From: Streptomyces scopuliridis RB72
GTDB taxonomy: Bacteria > Actinomycetota > Actinomycetes > Streptomycetales > Streptomycetaceae
Direction: 5' to 3'
DNA: 64,000 bases
Assembly (NCBI RefSeq): GCF_000718095.1
Contig: NZ_JOEI01000010.1
Coordinates: 144,486-208,485, forward strand
In this document: in pieces, positions 1-8,813 of the stretch
Position numbering within the stretch: position 1 is the stretch's first letter
Layout of the letters: the number at the start of each line of letters is the position of its first letter
The notes under the pieces: model-generated
Databases searched by the model: none
Seen by the model: the letters and a program-made list of their open reading frames with translations, nothing else
What the model was told of the DNA's origin: nothing
Made by a program: the position numbers and the translations under genes

Positions 1-919
1 CGGACTTGACGATGTGCCGCTGGAAGAACATGAACACCACGACGAGCGGCAGCGCGGCCAGGACGGCGGACGCCATCGACTGGGCGTACTGGATGCCGTA
101 GGCGTCCTTCACCGACGTGATGCCCACGGGCAGGGTCATCAGGGCGGGGTCGGAGGTGGAGATGAAGGGCCACAGGAAGTTGTTCCACGCCCCGATGAAC
201 ACGAAGATCGACACGGCGGCGAGCATCGGCCGGGACAGCGGCAGCAGCACCGACCAGAAGATCCGCCAGTGGCCCGCGCCGTCGATCCGGGCGGCCTCTT
301 CCAGCTCGTGGGGCAACGAGTCGAAGTGCTTCTTCAGGATGAACACCATCACCGGTGCCACGGTCTGCGGCAGGATCACCGCCGCGTACGTGTCGAGCAG
401 ACCCAGGCTGAGCATCTGCTGGAACCACGGCACGATAAGGATCTGGGGCGGGACGAGTACGGCCGCCACGGTGAGCGCGAACAGCCACCGACGGCCGGCG
501 AACAGCGTGCGGGAGAAGGCGTATCCGGCCATCGCGGAGACCAGCACCGTGATCACGGTGACGGCGGCCGAGATGAGGAAGCTGTTGAGCATCCACAGCG
601 GCAGGTCACCGCGCTCCCAGACGCTGCTGAAGCCCCGGAGCGTGAAGCCGTGGGAGGGCAGGAACCAGTGGACGGGATCGCTCGCGTCCTGCTCGGACTT
701 GAAGGCGGTCAGCAGCGCCCAGGCCATGGGCAGCAGCCACACCAGGGCCATGACCGCGAGGGCGGCCAGGGCGAGCACACGCGCGGTCCGGCCGTCCCCG
801 AGGGTGAGGTGCGCCCGAGGCCGGGGTGCGCGGCGCCGGTCCGCCAACGCCCGTACGGATCCCGGGACGTGTGGGGCGGGGGAAGGGGCGGAACGGACGG
901 GCAGATCGGTGGAGGTCAT
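1..919 (-). CDS. Carbohydrate ABC transporter permease, MalG/CUT1 type (partial, 3' end beyond window)
   Basis: Inner-membrane permease of a CUT1 sugar importer, partner of the permease immediately upstream. Reading the minus strand from ATG at 919 gives 306 codons with no stop before the window edge, so the C-terminus is missing. After a proline-rich cytoplasmic N-terminus the first membrane span starts around residue 50. A binding-protein-dependent permease domain follows, with the EAA loop (EEAARIDGAGHWRIFW) that contacts the ATPase. The stop of the upstream permease (921-923) lies 1 nt from this start and a GGAG Shine-Dalgarno sits within its last codons, so the two are translationally coupled. 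No ATPase gene is visible. In Streptomyces many such systems share the ATPase MsiK (established knowledge, not visible here). Confidence 0.9.
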   Translation of the reverse strand, partial: MTSTDLPVRSAPSPAPHVPGSVRALADRRRAPRPRAHLTLGDGRTARVLALAALAVMALVWLLPMAWALLTAFKSEQDASDPVHWFLPSHGFTLRGFSSVWERGDLPLWMLNSFLISAAVTVITVLVSAMAGYAFSRTLFAGRRWLFALTVAAVLVPPQILIVPWFQQMLSLGLLDTYAAVILPQTVAPVMVFILKKHFDSLPHELEEAARIDGAGHWRIFWSVLLPLSRPMLAAVSIFVFIGAWNNFLWPFISTSDPALMTLPVGITSVKDAYGIQYAQSMASAVLAALPLVVVFMFFQRHIVKS

Positions 920-920
920 G

Positions 921-1826
921 TCACTTCTCCCGGCGGCGAAGGGCGGCGTACTGGGCGGCGGAGGCGAGGATGACCAGGGCGAAGAAGATGTAGCTGATCG
1001 CCGAGGCGTAGCCGAGCCGGTAGCCCGTGAAGCCGACGTCGTAGACGTACTCGACGACCGGGCGGGTGGAGTTGTTGGGGCCGCCCTTGGTGATCAGATA
1101 GACCTGGTCGAAGACCTTCAGCGAGGCCAGGATCTGCAGCACGGTGATGACGACGGTGATCCGGCTGAGCTGGGGCAGCGTGATCGACCACAGGCGCCGC
1201 CAGGCCCCGGCGCCGTCGATGGCGGCCGCCTCGTACAGATGGTCCGGAATGGACTGCAACGCGGCCAGATAGAGCAGGAAGTTGAAGCCGACGGTCCACC
1301 ACAGCGTGGTCAGGGCGATCGCCGACATGGCCACCGACTCGTCGCTGAGCCAGGCCACTTGACCGAGTCCGACCGCGTCGAGCAGGTTGTTGTACAGGCC
1401 CAGGTCGGGCTGGTACAGCCAGATCCACAGCAGGCTGACGACACCGACGGGCAGCAGGTACGGGGCGAAGAACGCCAGCCGCCACACCCACTGGCCGGGC
1501 AGACCGGTGTGGACGAGCAGCGCCATCCCGAGCGCGACCGCGACGAGGGGAACCGTCGACAGGGCGGTGAACCACACGGTGTGGCCCAGGGCGCGCCACA
1601 TCTCGGCGTCTCCCAGGGCCTCGGTGAAGTTGTCGAGGCCGATGAAGGAGGGGGCGTGGGCCGACAGGGAGGTGTCGGTCAGGCTCATCCACAGTCCCTG
1701 GCCCAGCGGCCACAGCATGAAGACGGCGAGCAGGACGAGGAAGGGGAGCGCGAAGAGCAGGCCGGGGGAGAGCAGCCGGCGCGCCGACAGGGCCCCGGGG
1801 CGGGGTGCTGCGTGGGGAGAGGACAT
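921..1826 (-). CDS. Carbohydrate ABC transporter permease, MalF/CUT1 type
   Basis: A 301-residue inner-membrane permease that pairs with the following MalG-type protein to form the transmembrane channel of a sugar importer. It has about six hydrophobic segments (first around residues 25-48) and the EAA loop (YEAAAIDGAGAWRRLW) in the C-terminal third. The ATG at 1826 is preceded by a clear GGAGG Shine-Dalgarno. It sits 34 nt downstream of the binding-protein gene in the order binding protein, MalF, MalG, the usual CUT1 operon order. Substrate cannot be read from the sequence. The linked GH2 glycosidase suggests a glycoside or its hydrolysis product. Confidence 0.92.
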   Translation of the reverse strand: MSSPHAAPRPGALSARRLLSPGLLFALPFLVLLAVFMLWPLGQGLWMSLTDTSLSAHAPSFIGLDNFTEALGDAEMWRALGHTVWFTALSTVPLVAVALGMALLVHTGLPGQWVWRLAFFAPYLLPVGVVSLLWIWLYQPDLGLYNNLLDAVGLGQVAWLSDESVAMSAIALTTLWWTVGFNFLLYLAALQSIPDHLYEAAAIDGAGAWRRLWSITLPQLSRITVVITVLQILASLKVFDQVYLITKGGPNNSTRPVVEYVYDVGFTGYRLGYASAISYIFFALVILASAAQYAALRRREK

Positions 1827-1860
1827 CGTTGTGCCTCCTGCGCGGTGGTTCGCAGCCGGG

Positions 1861-3204
1861 TCAGGCCGGGCTGGGCTTGGAGAGGAAGGTGTTCAGGCGC
1901 CGCACCATGGCGCGGGCCGCACGGTCGGGGGCGAGGCCGTCGAGAAGGGCCTGCTGGAGGACCTGGGACATGGCGTTCTGGAAGTCGGATCCGGCGCCGG
2001 CGAACCAGACGGCCGGGTCGAGTACGACATGGCTCTGCGCCTGCACATAGTGCGCCTGGGGCCGCAGACGCTCGTACGCCTTCGTACGGGTGACCGGCCG
2101 GTAGGCGGGGATGTGGCCTGCGGTGGCCCAGATCTGACCGGCCTTCAGCAGAGCGGCCGCTGCCTGGTGGGTGCGGCGGCGCTGTGCGCGGTCCGGATCG
2201 GGGCGGTGCGGCAGGACGAAGGAGTGCGCGTCGGCGTATACGGCGGGTGTGCCGAACACCGTGGGGAACGGGGCCGCTTGGACGTTCTTGTCCGCGGCCC
2301 GGAAGGTGCCGAGTTCCCACTCGCCCGACAGGATCATCGCCGTCTGCCGGTTGGCGAAGGCGGCGATGGCGGCCGCGTAGTCGAGCCGTTTGGGATTGAC
2401 GCGGCCGTCGACGAGCCGGGCCATGAAGGCGATCACCTCCGCCATGCGGTCCTCGTCGACCTCGGCCGGTCCGCCCGCGGGCAGCCGGAAGGCCCCGCCG
2501 GTCTGCCGGTACAGGCCGTAGAACAGGCGCCAGCCCTGTGCGGTGTCGGTGACATACCCGAAGGCGATGCCCTGCTTGCCGGAGGCCTTGGCCAGCTCCC
2601 TCCCGGCGGCCAGGAAACGGTCGGGCGAGCTGAAGGCCTCCGCGTCCAGGGTGCCGTCCTTGGCCAACAGACCCGCGTCGGCGGCCGGTTCGGGGTGGAA
2701 GAAGACGATGAACGGATGGGTGTCCAGCGGGATCGCGTACGTTCTGCCCTCGGACTGCGTGCGGGACCACACCGCGTCGGCGAAGTCGTCGCGCGTGACA
2801 CCGTACTCCGCCAGGACGTCCAGGTCCCACGGGTCCAGCAGGCCGGTGGGCGCGTACCCGGCCAGGCGGGACATGTGTGCCACCGCCATGTCCGGGCCTC
2901 GGCCGCCGGCGGATGCCATGGCGAGCTTGGTGTAGTACGGGGTGCCCCACTCCAGGACAGTGCGTTCGATCCGCGTGCCCCGCATATCGGGACGCGCGGC
3001 GTGCACCATGTCGTTGAGAAGACCGCCGTCGGCCCCGCTGAACAGATCCCAGAGGCGGACGGCGGGCTCGCCGGCCGCGACCGCGGATCCGCAGCCGCTG
3101 AGCGCACCGCCGCCGAGGACCGCCGCCCCGGAGGCGAGGGCCGCCGTCAGCGCGCGGCGCCTGGTCAGGCCGGGGCGACCGACTGGTACGGGCATGCCGG
3201 TCAT
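1861..3204 (-). CDS. Extracellular sugar-binding lipoprotein of ABC transporter
   Basis: Family 1 solute-binding lipoprotein (447 aa) that would capture a sugar outside the membrane and deliver it to the two downstream permeases. The chosen ATG at 3204 has a strong AGGAG Shine-Dalgarno 5 nt upstream. An in-frame extension to 3276 is rejected because it precedes the signal peptide. The N-terminus shows twin arginines (TRRRALTAA), a hydrophobic stretch and a lipobox ending LSGC, so it is probably a Tat-exported lipoprotein, as is common in Streptomyces. The rest matches the SBP_bac_1 fold in style (for example GEWELGTF near the C-terminal third). A LacI-type operator lies 80-93 nt upstream of the start, placing this three-gene operon under the local regulator. 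Confidence 0.9.
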   Translation of the reverse strand: MTGMPVPVGRPGLTRRRALTAALASGAAVLGGGALSGCGSAVAAGEPAVRLWDLFSGADGGLLNDMVHAARPDMRGTRIERTVLEWGTPYYTKLAMASAGGRGPDMAVAHMSRLAGYAPTGLLDPWDLDVLAEYGVTRDDFADAVWSRTQSEGRTYAIPLDTHPFIVFFHPEPAADAGLLAKDGTLDAEAFSSPDRFLAAGRELAKASGKQGIAFGYVTDTAQGWRLFYGLYRQTGGAFRLPAGGPAEVDEDRMAEVIAFMARLVDGRVNPKRLDYAAAIAAFANRQTAMILSGEWELGTFRAADKNVQAAPFPTVFGTPAVYADAHSFVLPHRPDPDRAQRRRTHQAAAALLKAGQIWATAGHIPAYRPVTRTKAYERLRPQAHYVQAQSHVVLDPAVWFAGAGSDFQNAMSQVLQQALLDGLAPDRAARAMVRRLNTFLSKPSPA

Positions 3205-3283
3205 GTGGCTCCTTTCCCGCGGGCGGCGGTGCGGAGGGCGGGGCACTGTGGCCGCACCTCGCCGACACCGCCGCACTGCGGTA

Positions 3284-3297
3284 CTACATCGATGTAA
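3284..3297. promoter_or_regulatory. LacI-type operator (copy 1, one mismatch)
   Basis: CTACATCGATGTAA differs from the perfect palindrome TTACATCGATGTAA found at 5232-5245 only at the first base. It lies in the 130-nt gap between the GH2 stop and the binding-protein start, where the ABC operon promoter must be. The central CG step is typical of LacI-family operators. The likely ligand protein is the divergent LacI regulator at 5326-6339. Binding is inferred from the duplicate site, not shown. Confidence 0.75.
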
Positions 3298-3334
3298 ATC
3301 ATGGACAGGGCAGGCTGCTTCCGCTCGCGCGGAA

Positions 3335-5176
3335 TCAGGGGACGCGGTGCTGCGGAGCGCCTTCGAACGCCGCCGGGCGGGTCTGGGCGTCGCGCAGCGG
3401 CGCGGTGTCGACCTTCTCGGAACGGTCGAAACGGTAGACGCCGTTGCGTTCCTGGAAGACGTCGGTGAGCTGGGTGTAGCAGTAGCCGAACATGTCGGGG
3501 TCCGAGAGGAGTACGCCGGTCAGACCGGTGAAGCGTGCGATGAACTCCTCGGCGGTACGGGGCCGTTCGCCATAGCCCCAGGAGGCCTCCCGCTCGTCGC
3601 CGGCCGTCCCGGCCGCCGCCTGCGGGTCCCACCAGATGCCGCCGAACTCGCTGCAGAAGTAAGGCTGTCCGCGGTAGGGCACCGACCACGGCTGTCCGTC
3701 CGGTGCGGCGTTGGCATAGGGCCGGTCTTCCGCCAGGCCGTCCATGGTCCTGGCGAAGGCGGCCGGGTCCTGCTCGTAGCAGTGGGAGTCGTATACGTCG
3801 GTCTCCGGCACCCGGTGCGCGTATCCGGAGGCGTCGATCACCGGGCGGGTGGGGTCGGCCTGCTTGGTGGCGAGGAACATCGCCCGGGTGACGTCGTCGA
3901 GTGCGGTGATGCGGTCGTGCAGCGGCTGGTACGTCTCGTTCAGTGGGCACCAGCCGACGATCGAGGGGTGCGAGTGGTCCCGCTCCAGGGCCTCCAGCCA
4001 CTGGGTGACATACGACGCGTCGGGGCGCTGGTTGTCGTCGCGGGCGCCGACCTCGCAGCCCCAGTCGCCGAACTCGCCCCAGACCAGGTAGCCGAGCCGG
4101 TCGGCATGGTGGAGATAGCGCTCCTCGAAGACCTTCTGGTGCAGCCGGGCGCCGTTGAACCCGGCGCGCAGGCCCAGCTCGATGTCGCGGACCAGGGCGG
4201 CGTCGCTCGGGGCGGTCATCAGCCCGTCCGGGTAGTACCCCTGGTCGAGCACCAGGCGCTGGAAGACGGGTTCGCCGTTGAGTACCAGCCGCTTGCCGTG
4301 GACGGCGACCGAGCGCAGACCGGCGTACGAGCGTGCCGTATCGACGACCGTGCCCTCGGGGTCGAGGACTTCGAGGGACAGGCCGTACAGATGCGGATCC
4401 GTCGGCGACCAGACACGCAGGCGGTCGTCGGGCAGCCGCAGTACGAGGCGCGGGCACAGGTCGAGGTCCGCGCGGGCCTCGGCCGTGGTGATGGCGCCAT
4501 GGCTGTCGCTGAGCGTGGCGCGTACGCGGTGGCCGGGGGCGTTCGCGGTCAGCGGCAGTTCGAGGTGGAAGGAGCCGGAGGCCAGGTCGGGGGTGATACG
4601 GGGACGCTTGAGGGCGACGGTGCGCGGGACCGGCTCCAGCCACACGGTCTGCCAGATGCCGGTCGTACGGGTGTAGTGGCAGTGGGAGTTGGCGTACCAG
4701 GTGGCCTGCTTGCCGCGGGCCTGGACACCGTGCCGGCTGTCGCGGGCCCGTACGACGATCGTCAACTCCCCGCCGGACACGGCGACATCGCCGAGGTCTG
4801 CCGTGAACGGGGTGAAGCCACCGCGATGCCGGGCGACTTCGCCGCCGTTGACCCACACCGTGGTGTCGTGATCCACGGCCCCGAAGTGCAGCAGCACCCG
4901 GGCGTCGGCCCAGTCGGCGGGCACGGTCACCGTCCGCCGGTACCAGACGGCCTCCAGGAAGTCCGTCTCCCCGATCCCGGACAGCTCCGACTCGGGGCAG
5001 AACGGGACGAGGATACGGTCGGCGAGTTCGCGTTCCAGCAGACCGCGTTCGAGACCGGTGTCGGACCGGTCGATCTCGAACTGCCACTCACCGTTGAGAT
5101 TCAGCCAGGCCGCACGGGTGAACTGCGGCCGGGGGTACTCGGGACGGGGCACGTCCGAGGGGTGCGGGACGGGCAT
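3335..5176 (-). CDS. Glycoside hydrolase family 2 (beta-galactosidase/beta-glucuronidase-like), cytoplasmic
   Basis: A 613-residue retaining glycosidase with the GH2 order: N-terminal sugar-binding jelly roll (residues about 20-190), Ig-like domain (about 195-290) and a TIM barrel (about 295-600). The acid/base Glu is at about residue 414 in PLNETY and the nucleophile Glu at about 510 in CSEFGG. Both are present, so the enzyme should be active. No signal peptide is visible, so it acts in the cytoplasm, presumably on glycosides taken up by the adjacent CUT1 transporter. The ATG at 5176 has an AAGGAG Shine-Dalgarno. Its promoter region is shared with the divergent LacI gene and contains a perfect operator. 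The exact sugar (galactoside, glucuronide, mannoside) cannot be decided from sequence alone. Confidence 0.92.
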   Translation of the reverse strand: MPVPHPSDVPRPEYPRPQFTRAAWLNLNGEWQFEIDRSDTGLERGLLERELADRILVPFCPESELSGIGETDFLEAVWYRRTVTVPADWADARVLLHFGAVDHDTTVWVNGGEVARHRGGFTPFTADLGDVAVSGGELTIVVRARDSRHGVQARGKQATWYANSHCHYTRTTGIWQTVWLEPVPRTVALKRPRITPDLASGSFHLELPLTANAPGHRVRATLSDSHGAITTAEARADLDLCPRLVLRLPDDRLRVWSPTDPHLYGLSLEVLDPEGTVVDTARSYAGLRSVAVHGKRLVLNGEPVFQRLVLDQGYYPDGLMTAPSDAALVRDIELGLRAGFNGARLHQKVFEERYLHHADRLGYLVWGEFGDWGCEVGARDDNQRPDASYVTQWLEALERDHSHPSIVGWCPLNETYQPLHDRITALDDVTRAMFLATKQADPTRPVIDASGYAHRVPETDVYDSHCYEQDPAAFARTMDGLAEDRPYANAAPDGQPWSVPYRGQPYFCSEFGGIWWDPQAAAGTAGDEREASWGYGERPRTAEEFIARFTGLTGVLLSDPDMFGYCYTQLTDVFQERNGVYRFDRSEKVDTAPLRDAQTRPAAFEGAPQHRVP

Positions 5177-5230
5177 GGTGCTCCTTGCATCGAGAGTGCC
5201 GGTCGGTGCGAGGCTTATGGCACCATGGCG

Positions 5231-5247
5231 ATTACATCGATGTAAAT
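5231..5247. promoter_or_regulatory. LacI-type operator in divergent promoter (copy 2, perfect palindrome)
   Basis: The core TTACATCGATGTAA at 5232-5245 is a perfect 14-bp palindrome with flanking A/T. It sits in the 149-nt divergent region between the GH2 gene (start 5176) and the LacI-family gene (start about 5326). One site can therefore repress the glycosidase and autoregulate the repressor. The near-identical copy at 3284 supports its being a real operator. Confidence 0.85.
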
Positions 5248-5325
5248 ACGTCGGCGGAGGATGGTCCGGCCCGAAACCGATTCGTGATGGTCGGTACGAT
5301 CATGGTCGGCGGAAGGATGAACACA

Positions 5326-6339
5326 GTGGCGGCCAGACCGAGGATCAAGGACGTGGCGCGGTACGCCGGGGTCTCTCCCAAGACCGTCTCCAACGTCATC
5401 AACGACTTCGAGCATGTATCCGAGCAGACCCGCGCCGCCGTCCGCGAGGCGATCGACGCGCTCGGTTACCGGGTCAACATCGCCGGACGGCAGCTGCGCC
5501 AGGGCCGCACCGGCATGATCACCCTGGCGGTCCCGGAGCTCGACGTCGCCTACTTCTCCGAGCTGGCCAAGCACGTCATGGCCGAGGCCGACCGCCGGGG
5601 ACGCACCGTCCTCATCCACCAGACCGAGGGCGTGCGCGAACGCGAGCTGGCCGCGCTGCACGGCTTCGACACGCAGTTCTCCGACGGCGTCATCCTCAGC
5701 CCCCTCTCCCTCCTGCCCCGGGACCTCACCACCCGCGACCAGCGCCTTCCCGTGGTGCTCCTCGGCGAACGGCCCGCCGAGGGCGGCACCGACCACGTGG
5801 GCATCGACAACGTACGGGCCGCGCGGGAGGCCACCGAGCATCTGCTGTCCCGGGGGCGCCGCCGTATCGCCGTCATCGGCGGAGCCGTCCGCGGACGCCA
5901 GGGCACCGACAGGCTGCGCACCGACGGCTACCGCCAGGCCCTTGAGGTCGCCGGCCTGCCCTTCGCCCCCGGCCTCGTGGTGCCGGTGGAGGCGTACCAC
6001 TGGCAGGACGGTGCCCGCGCCGCGAGCGCACTGCTGGAGAAGGAGCCGCACCCCGACGCCCTGTTGTGCCTGAACGACCACCTCGCCCTGGGCGCGCTGC
6101 GGACGCTGTACGAACGGGGTCGCTCAGTCCCCGGAGATCTCGACGTGGTCGGCTTCGACGACATCGAGGCCTCGCGGTTCAGCGTGCCCAGCCTGACGAC
6201 GGTCGCCCCCGACAAGCCGGACATCGCGAAAGCCGCCGTATCCCTGCTGCTGGAACGCATCGACGAGCCGGACGCGGGATCCCTTCAGGACCATGTGGCC
6301 GGGCATCGGCTCATCGTGCGGGAGAGCAGCGGCGGCTGA
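5326..6339 (+). CDS. LacI-family transcriptional regulator (controls CUT1/GH2 locus)
   Basis: A 337-residue repressor with an N-terminal LacI helix-turn-helix (IKDVARYAGVSPKTVSNVI), a hinge helix region near residue 50 and a periplasmic-binding-protein-like sugar domain ending in VVGFDDIEASRF. The start is uncertain. GTG at 5326 has GGAAGG 9 nt upstream and is preferred. ATG at 5317 abuts that Shine-Dalgarno too closely, and starts at 5185, 5287 or 5302 would add an unusual leader. It is divergent from the GH2 gene with a perfect palindromic operator between them, so local autoregulated control of the GH2 gene and the CUT1 operon is likely. The inducer is presumably the transported sugar. Confidence 0.92.
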   Translation: MAARPRIKDVARYAGVSPKTVSNVINDFEHVSEQTRAAVREAIDALGYRVNIAGRQLRQGRTGMITLAVPELDVAYFSELAKHVMAEADRRGRTVLIHQTEGVRERELAALHGFDTQFSDGVILSPLSLLPRDLTTRDQRLPVVLLGERPAEGGTDHVGIDNVRAAREATEHLLSRGRRRIAVIGGAVRGRQGTDRLRTDGYRQALEVAGLPFAPGLVVPVEAYHWQDGARAASALLEKEPHPDALLCLNDHLALGALRTLYERGRSVPGDLDVVGFDDIEASRFSVPSLTTVAPDKPDIAKAAVSLLLERIDEPDAGSLQDHVAGHRLIVRESSGG

Positions 6340-6415
6340 CAGCACGTCAGATGTCATTCGCCGGAGTGGGCCCTCATCCCCCGGCGGCCGGCCGTCGGGA
6401 GGGCGCCCTCGATGA

Positions 6416-7213
6416 GATCGCGCGGCTGGGGCGGCCGAGACCCCGGGTGTCGAGCCCCATGCGGACGCCTTCGCGGAGATCTCCGACGGGCGCCTGGCCG
6501 AGGCCGCCTCCCGGCTCGTGGGCATCGACCCGCGGACCGAGACGCACAGCGACCCGTTGATCGGACTCGGCCCCTTCAGTCTGGTCCTCGACACACAGCC
6601 CGCCGTATCCGTCGCCGCCGGCCTCGGCGCCGATGTCGACCTGCTCATCGGGACCAACACCGAGGAGGGAAACCCCTATCCGGTCCCGGTGGGCCAGTAC
6701 TCCTCCTCGACCGCAGGGGACGTCGACACGGCGGCGGCCCGCTCGCACCCGGATCCGGCGCGGCTCGTCGAGACGTACCGGAAGGCACGCCCCGAGGCGT
6801 CCTTCGGCGAGCTGCGGTCAGCCCTCATGGGCGACGCGCTGTTCGGCGCGGGCAGCCGGGCCCTGGCCGGCGCGCATGCCGCCCACCCCGAATCCGCCAC
6901 CTTCCGCTACGAGTTCGCGTGGCGCTCCCACGCCTTGGACGGAGAGCTCGGCGCCACTCACGCGGTGGAGCTCCCCTTCGTCTTCGACCTCACGCACCTT
7001 CCCCGGCTGCGCGGACCAGGCGGCCTGCTCGGCCCCGACGAGCCCCCGGCGGATCTTGCCGCCCGCGTGCACGAGACCTGGGTACGGTTCGCCAGGACCG
7101 GCAACCCCGGCTGGGACCCGTACGACAACGAGCGCCGGGCCACGATGCGCATCGACGCCGCGTGGACCCAGGCCGATGACCCCCGCGGCCAGGAACGGCG
7201 GGCCTGGAGCTGA
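6416..7213 (+). pseudogene. Truncated type B carboxylesterase (C-terminal remnant)
   Basis: This reading frame encodes only the last roughly 260 residues of a para-nitrobenzyl-esterase/type B carboxylesterase. Recognisable pieces are the LIGTNTEEG strand, the catalytic-His region GATHAVELPFVFD and the C-terminal TWVRFARTGNPGW segment. The N-terminal two thirds, including the GESAGG nucleophile elbow and the oxyanion hole, are absent. An in-frame stop at 6413 precedes the homologous part. The first usable start is GTG at 6518 and would give a 231-residue protein lacking the nucleophile. I read this as a decayed gene. It begins about 75 nt after the LacI stop, which suggests a deletion removed the front of the gene. 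Confidence 0.7.
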
Positions 7214-7391
7214 GCCGAGGCGCCTTCCGTCCTCCAGCCGGATGTCTCTCACGTTCAAGAGGCGCATGATGGAAACGGACCATCGATTATTCCGCTATTC
7301 CGCGCGGGTGGGGGTGCCGCCGCCCCTACGCCGCGAGGGCCGGCCGCGCGGCAGGGGCCGGCGGGTCGGGATCGCGAGACCGGAGTACGCG

Positions 7392-8540
7392 ATGCGCGCT
7401 ACTTTCACACTGGGCCGAATCGCGGGGGTACGGATCGGGGTCCACTGGAGTGTCCTGGTCATCTTCGTACTGATCGCCTTCAGCCTCGCGCAAGGCCGCT
7501 TCCCCCAGACGTATCCCGGTCACACCCCGCTGCTGTACTGGGGCGCCGCTCTCGCCACGGCCGTGGTCTTCTTCGCCTCCCTCCTCGCCCATGAACTGGC
7601 TCACGCGATCGTCGCCCGGCGTAACGGCGTGCAGGTGGACGACATCGTTCTGTGGCTGCTCGGAGGCGTGGCACGGCTCCGGTCGGAGGCAGCCACCCCG
7701 GCCGCCGAGCTTCGTGTGGCCGGCGTCGGTCCACTGGTCAGCCTGCTGCTGGGCGTGTTCTTCGGACTCTGCGCGTGGCTGCTGCGTCTCGGTTCCGCTC
7801 CGGGGCTGCTGGTGGAGGCCACCGCGTGGCTGGCGGGGATCAATGTCCTCCTCGCCGTTTTCAACGCCATTCCGGCCGCGCCCCTGGACGGCGGGCGGCT
7901 GCTGCGCGCCGTGCTCTGGTGGAGGTCCGGGGACCGGTATCGGGCGACCGCGGGGGCGACCGCCGCGGGCCGTGCCTTCGGCTGGTTCCTCGTCGTGGCC
8001 GGTTTCCTTCTCTTCGTGACGAGCAGAGCCCTGGGCGCTCTCTGGCTGGCTCTGATCGGCTGGTTCCTGATCGGGGCCGCCACGACCGAGGGCAGGCAGG
8101 CGCAGCTCAAGAACCTCCTCGCGGGCGTTCCGGTGCGCCAGGCCATGACACCGGATCCCGTCGTCGTGCCACGCTCACTGTCCGTGTCGGAGTTTCTCGG
8201 CGACCCCCGGTACCGATACCGGCATTCGGCGTTTCCGGTCGTGGGGCCCGACGGGAACGCGCTCGGCCTGCTGACTCTGGAGCGGGCCAGACACAGCGCC
8301 GCCGCCGACCCGGGTGCCTGGGTCACGGACGCGATGCGGCCCCTGCCGGAGGTCCTGACCGCGGCGCCCGGCGACTCACTGGTGGATCTTCTGCCTCGTA
8401 TGCGGCCCGGCGCCGAGTTCCGCGTCCTGGTGCTGGACGGGGACAGGCTCCTGGGCATCGTCTCCCCGTCGGACGTCAGCCGTACGATCTCCTGGCTGTC
8501 CTCGTCCCGCCCCGCCGGATGGGGCGGGAGGCGCGAATGA
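7392..8540 (+). CDS. Site-2 protease family zinc metalloprotease with C-terminal CBS domains
   Basis: Membrane-embedded M50-type protease (382 aa) of the SpoIVFB/Rip3-like subgroup. The zinc-binding motif HELAH is at residues 67-71 and the second motif, NAIPAAPLDGG, at about 158-168. Both lie within a set of about six hydrophobic segments (residues 18-250). The C-terminal third (about 255-370) carries a CBS-domain pair, which typically senses adenine nucleotides. The ATG at 7392 is preceded by CGGAG with 6 nt spacing. A long in-frame extension upstream is not protein-like. No substrate, such as an anti-sigma factor, is evident next door. The gene is followed by a hairpin shared with the convergent small gene. 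Confidence 0.93.
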   Translation: MRATFTLGRIAGVRIGVHWSVLVIFVLIAFSLAQGRFPQTYPGHTPLLYWGAALATAVVFFASLLAHELAHAIVARRNGVQVDDIVLWLLGGVARLRSEAATPAAELRVAGVGPLVSLLLGVFFGLCAWLLRLGSAPGLLVEATAWLAGINVLLAVFNAIPAAPLDGGRLLRAVLWWRSGDRYRATAGATAAGRAFGWFLVVAGFLLFVTSRALGALWLALIGWFLIGAATTEGRQAQLKNLLAGVPVRQAMTPDPVVVPRSLSVSEFLGDPRYRYRHSAFPVVGPDGNALGLLTLERARHSAAADPGAWVTDAMRPLPEVLTAAPGDSLVDLLPRMRPGAEFRVLVLDGDRLLGIVSPSDVSRTISWLSSSRPAGWGGRRE

Positions 8541-8543
8541 TCA

Positions 8544-8560
8544 CCCGCCCGAGGGGCGGG
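8544..8560. terminator. Short bidirectional hairpin between convergent genes
   Basis: CCCGCCC-GAG-GGGCGGG forms a perfect 7-bp all-G/C stem with a 3-nt loop, 3 nt after the protease stop and 7 nt from the stop of the convergent zinc-ribbon gene. The position and symmetry fit a rho-independent-like terminator for both. No U-tract is present, which is common in Streptomyces. Confidence 0.6.
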
Positions 8561-8567
8561 CCGCTGG

Positions 8568-8813
8568 TCAGGAGGAGGGGGCGCTGTCGTCGCGGCAGGT
8601 AATGCCGGGACGGGTGTTCAGTGACCACATGTGCGTGCATCGCGGGCACTGAAGGTGGACGACCGGTCCCTTGCTGGAGATCAGATAGCGCCAGTGCTCA
8701 CCGCAGTTGCGACGGCCTGCGCAGGTCGCGCAATGACGGGCGTCGTCGCAGACGGGGCAGGCCACCCAGGCGCGGCGGGCGAAGTCCGCCTGCGGGTCAA
8801 TGGGCAGCCGCAC
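8568..8813 (-). CDS. Small cysteine-rich (zinc-ribbon-like) hypothetical protein
   Basis: An 81-residue protein with CPVC, CATC, a single C and CPRC motifs plus a final C. This is enough for one or two zinc-binding knuckles, but no family is recognised. GTG at 8813 is chosen because GGAGG lies 7 nt upstream. The start falls inside the end of the upstream small gene, with a 17-nt overlap in another frame, so the pair is a coupled two-gene operon. A longer in-frame start at 8840 has no such support. A nucleic-acid-binding or redox role is possible but not shown. Confidence 0.7.
   Translation of the reverse strand: MRLPIDPQADFARRAWVACPVCDDARHCATCAGRRNCGEHWRYLISSKGPVVHLQCPRCTHMWSLNTRPGITCRDDSAPSS

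Noticed and set aside
117..5245. Long plus-strand ORFs (for example 117-2093, 1387-3297, 2942-5245) opposite the ABC/GH2 genes
   Set aside because: They are antisense shadows in high-GC DNA. Their translations are Arg/Gly/Pro-rich with no domains, and the minus-strand frames have family motifs and Shine-Dalgarno sites.
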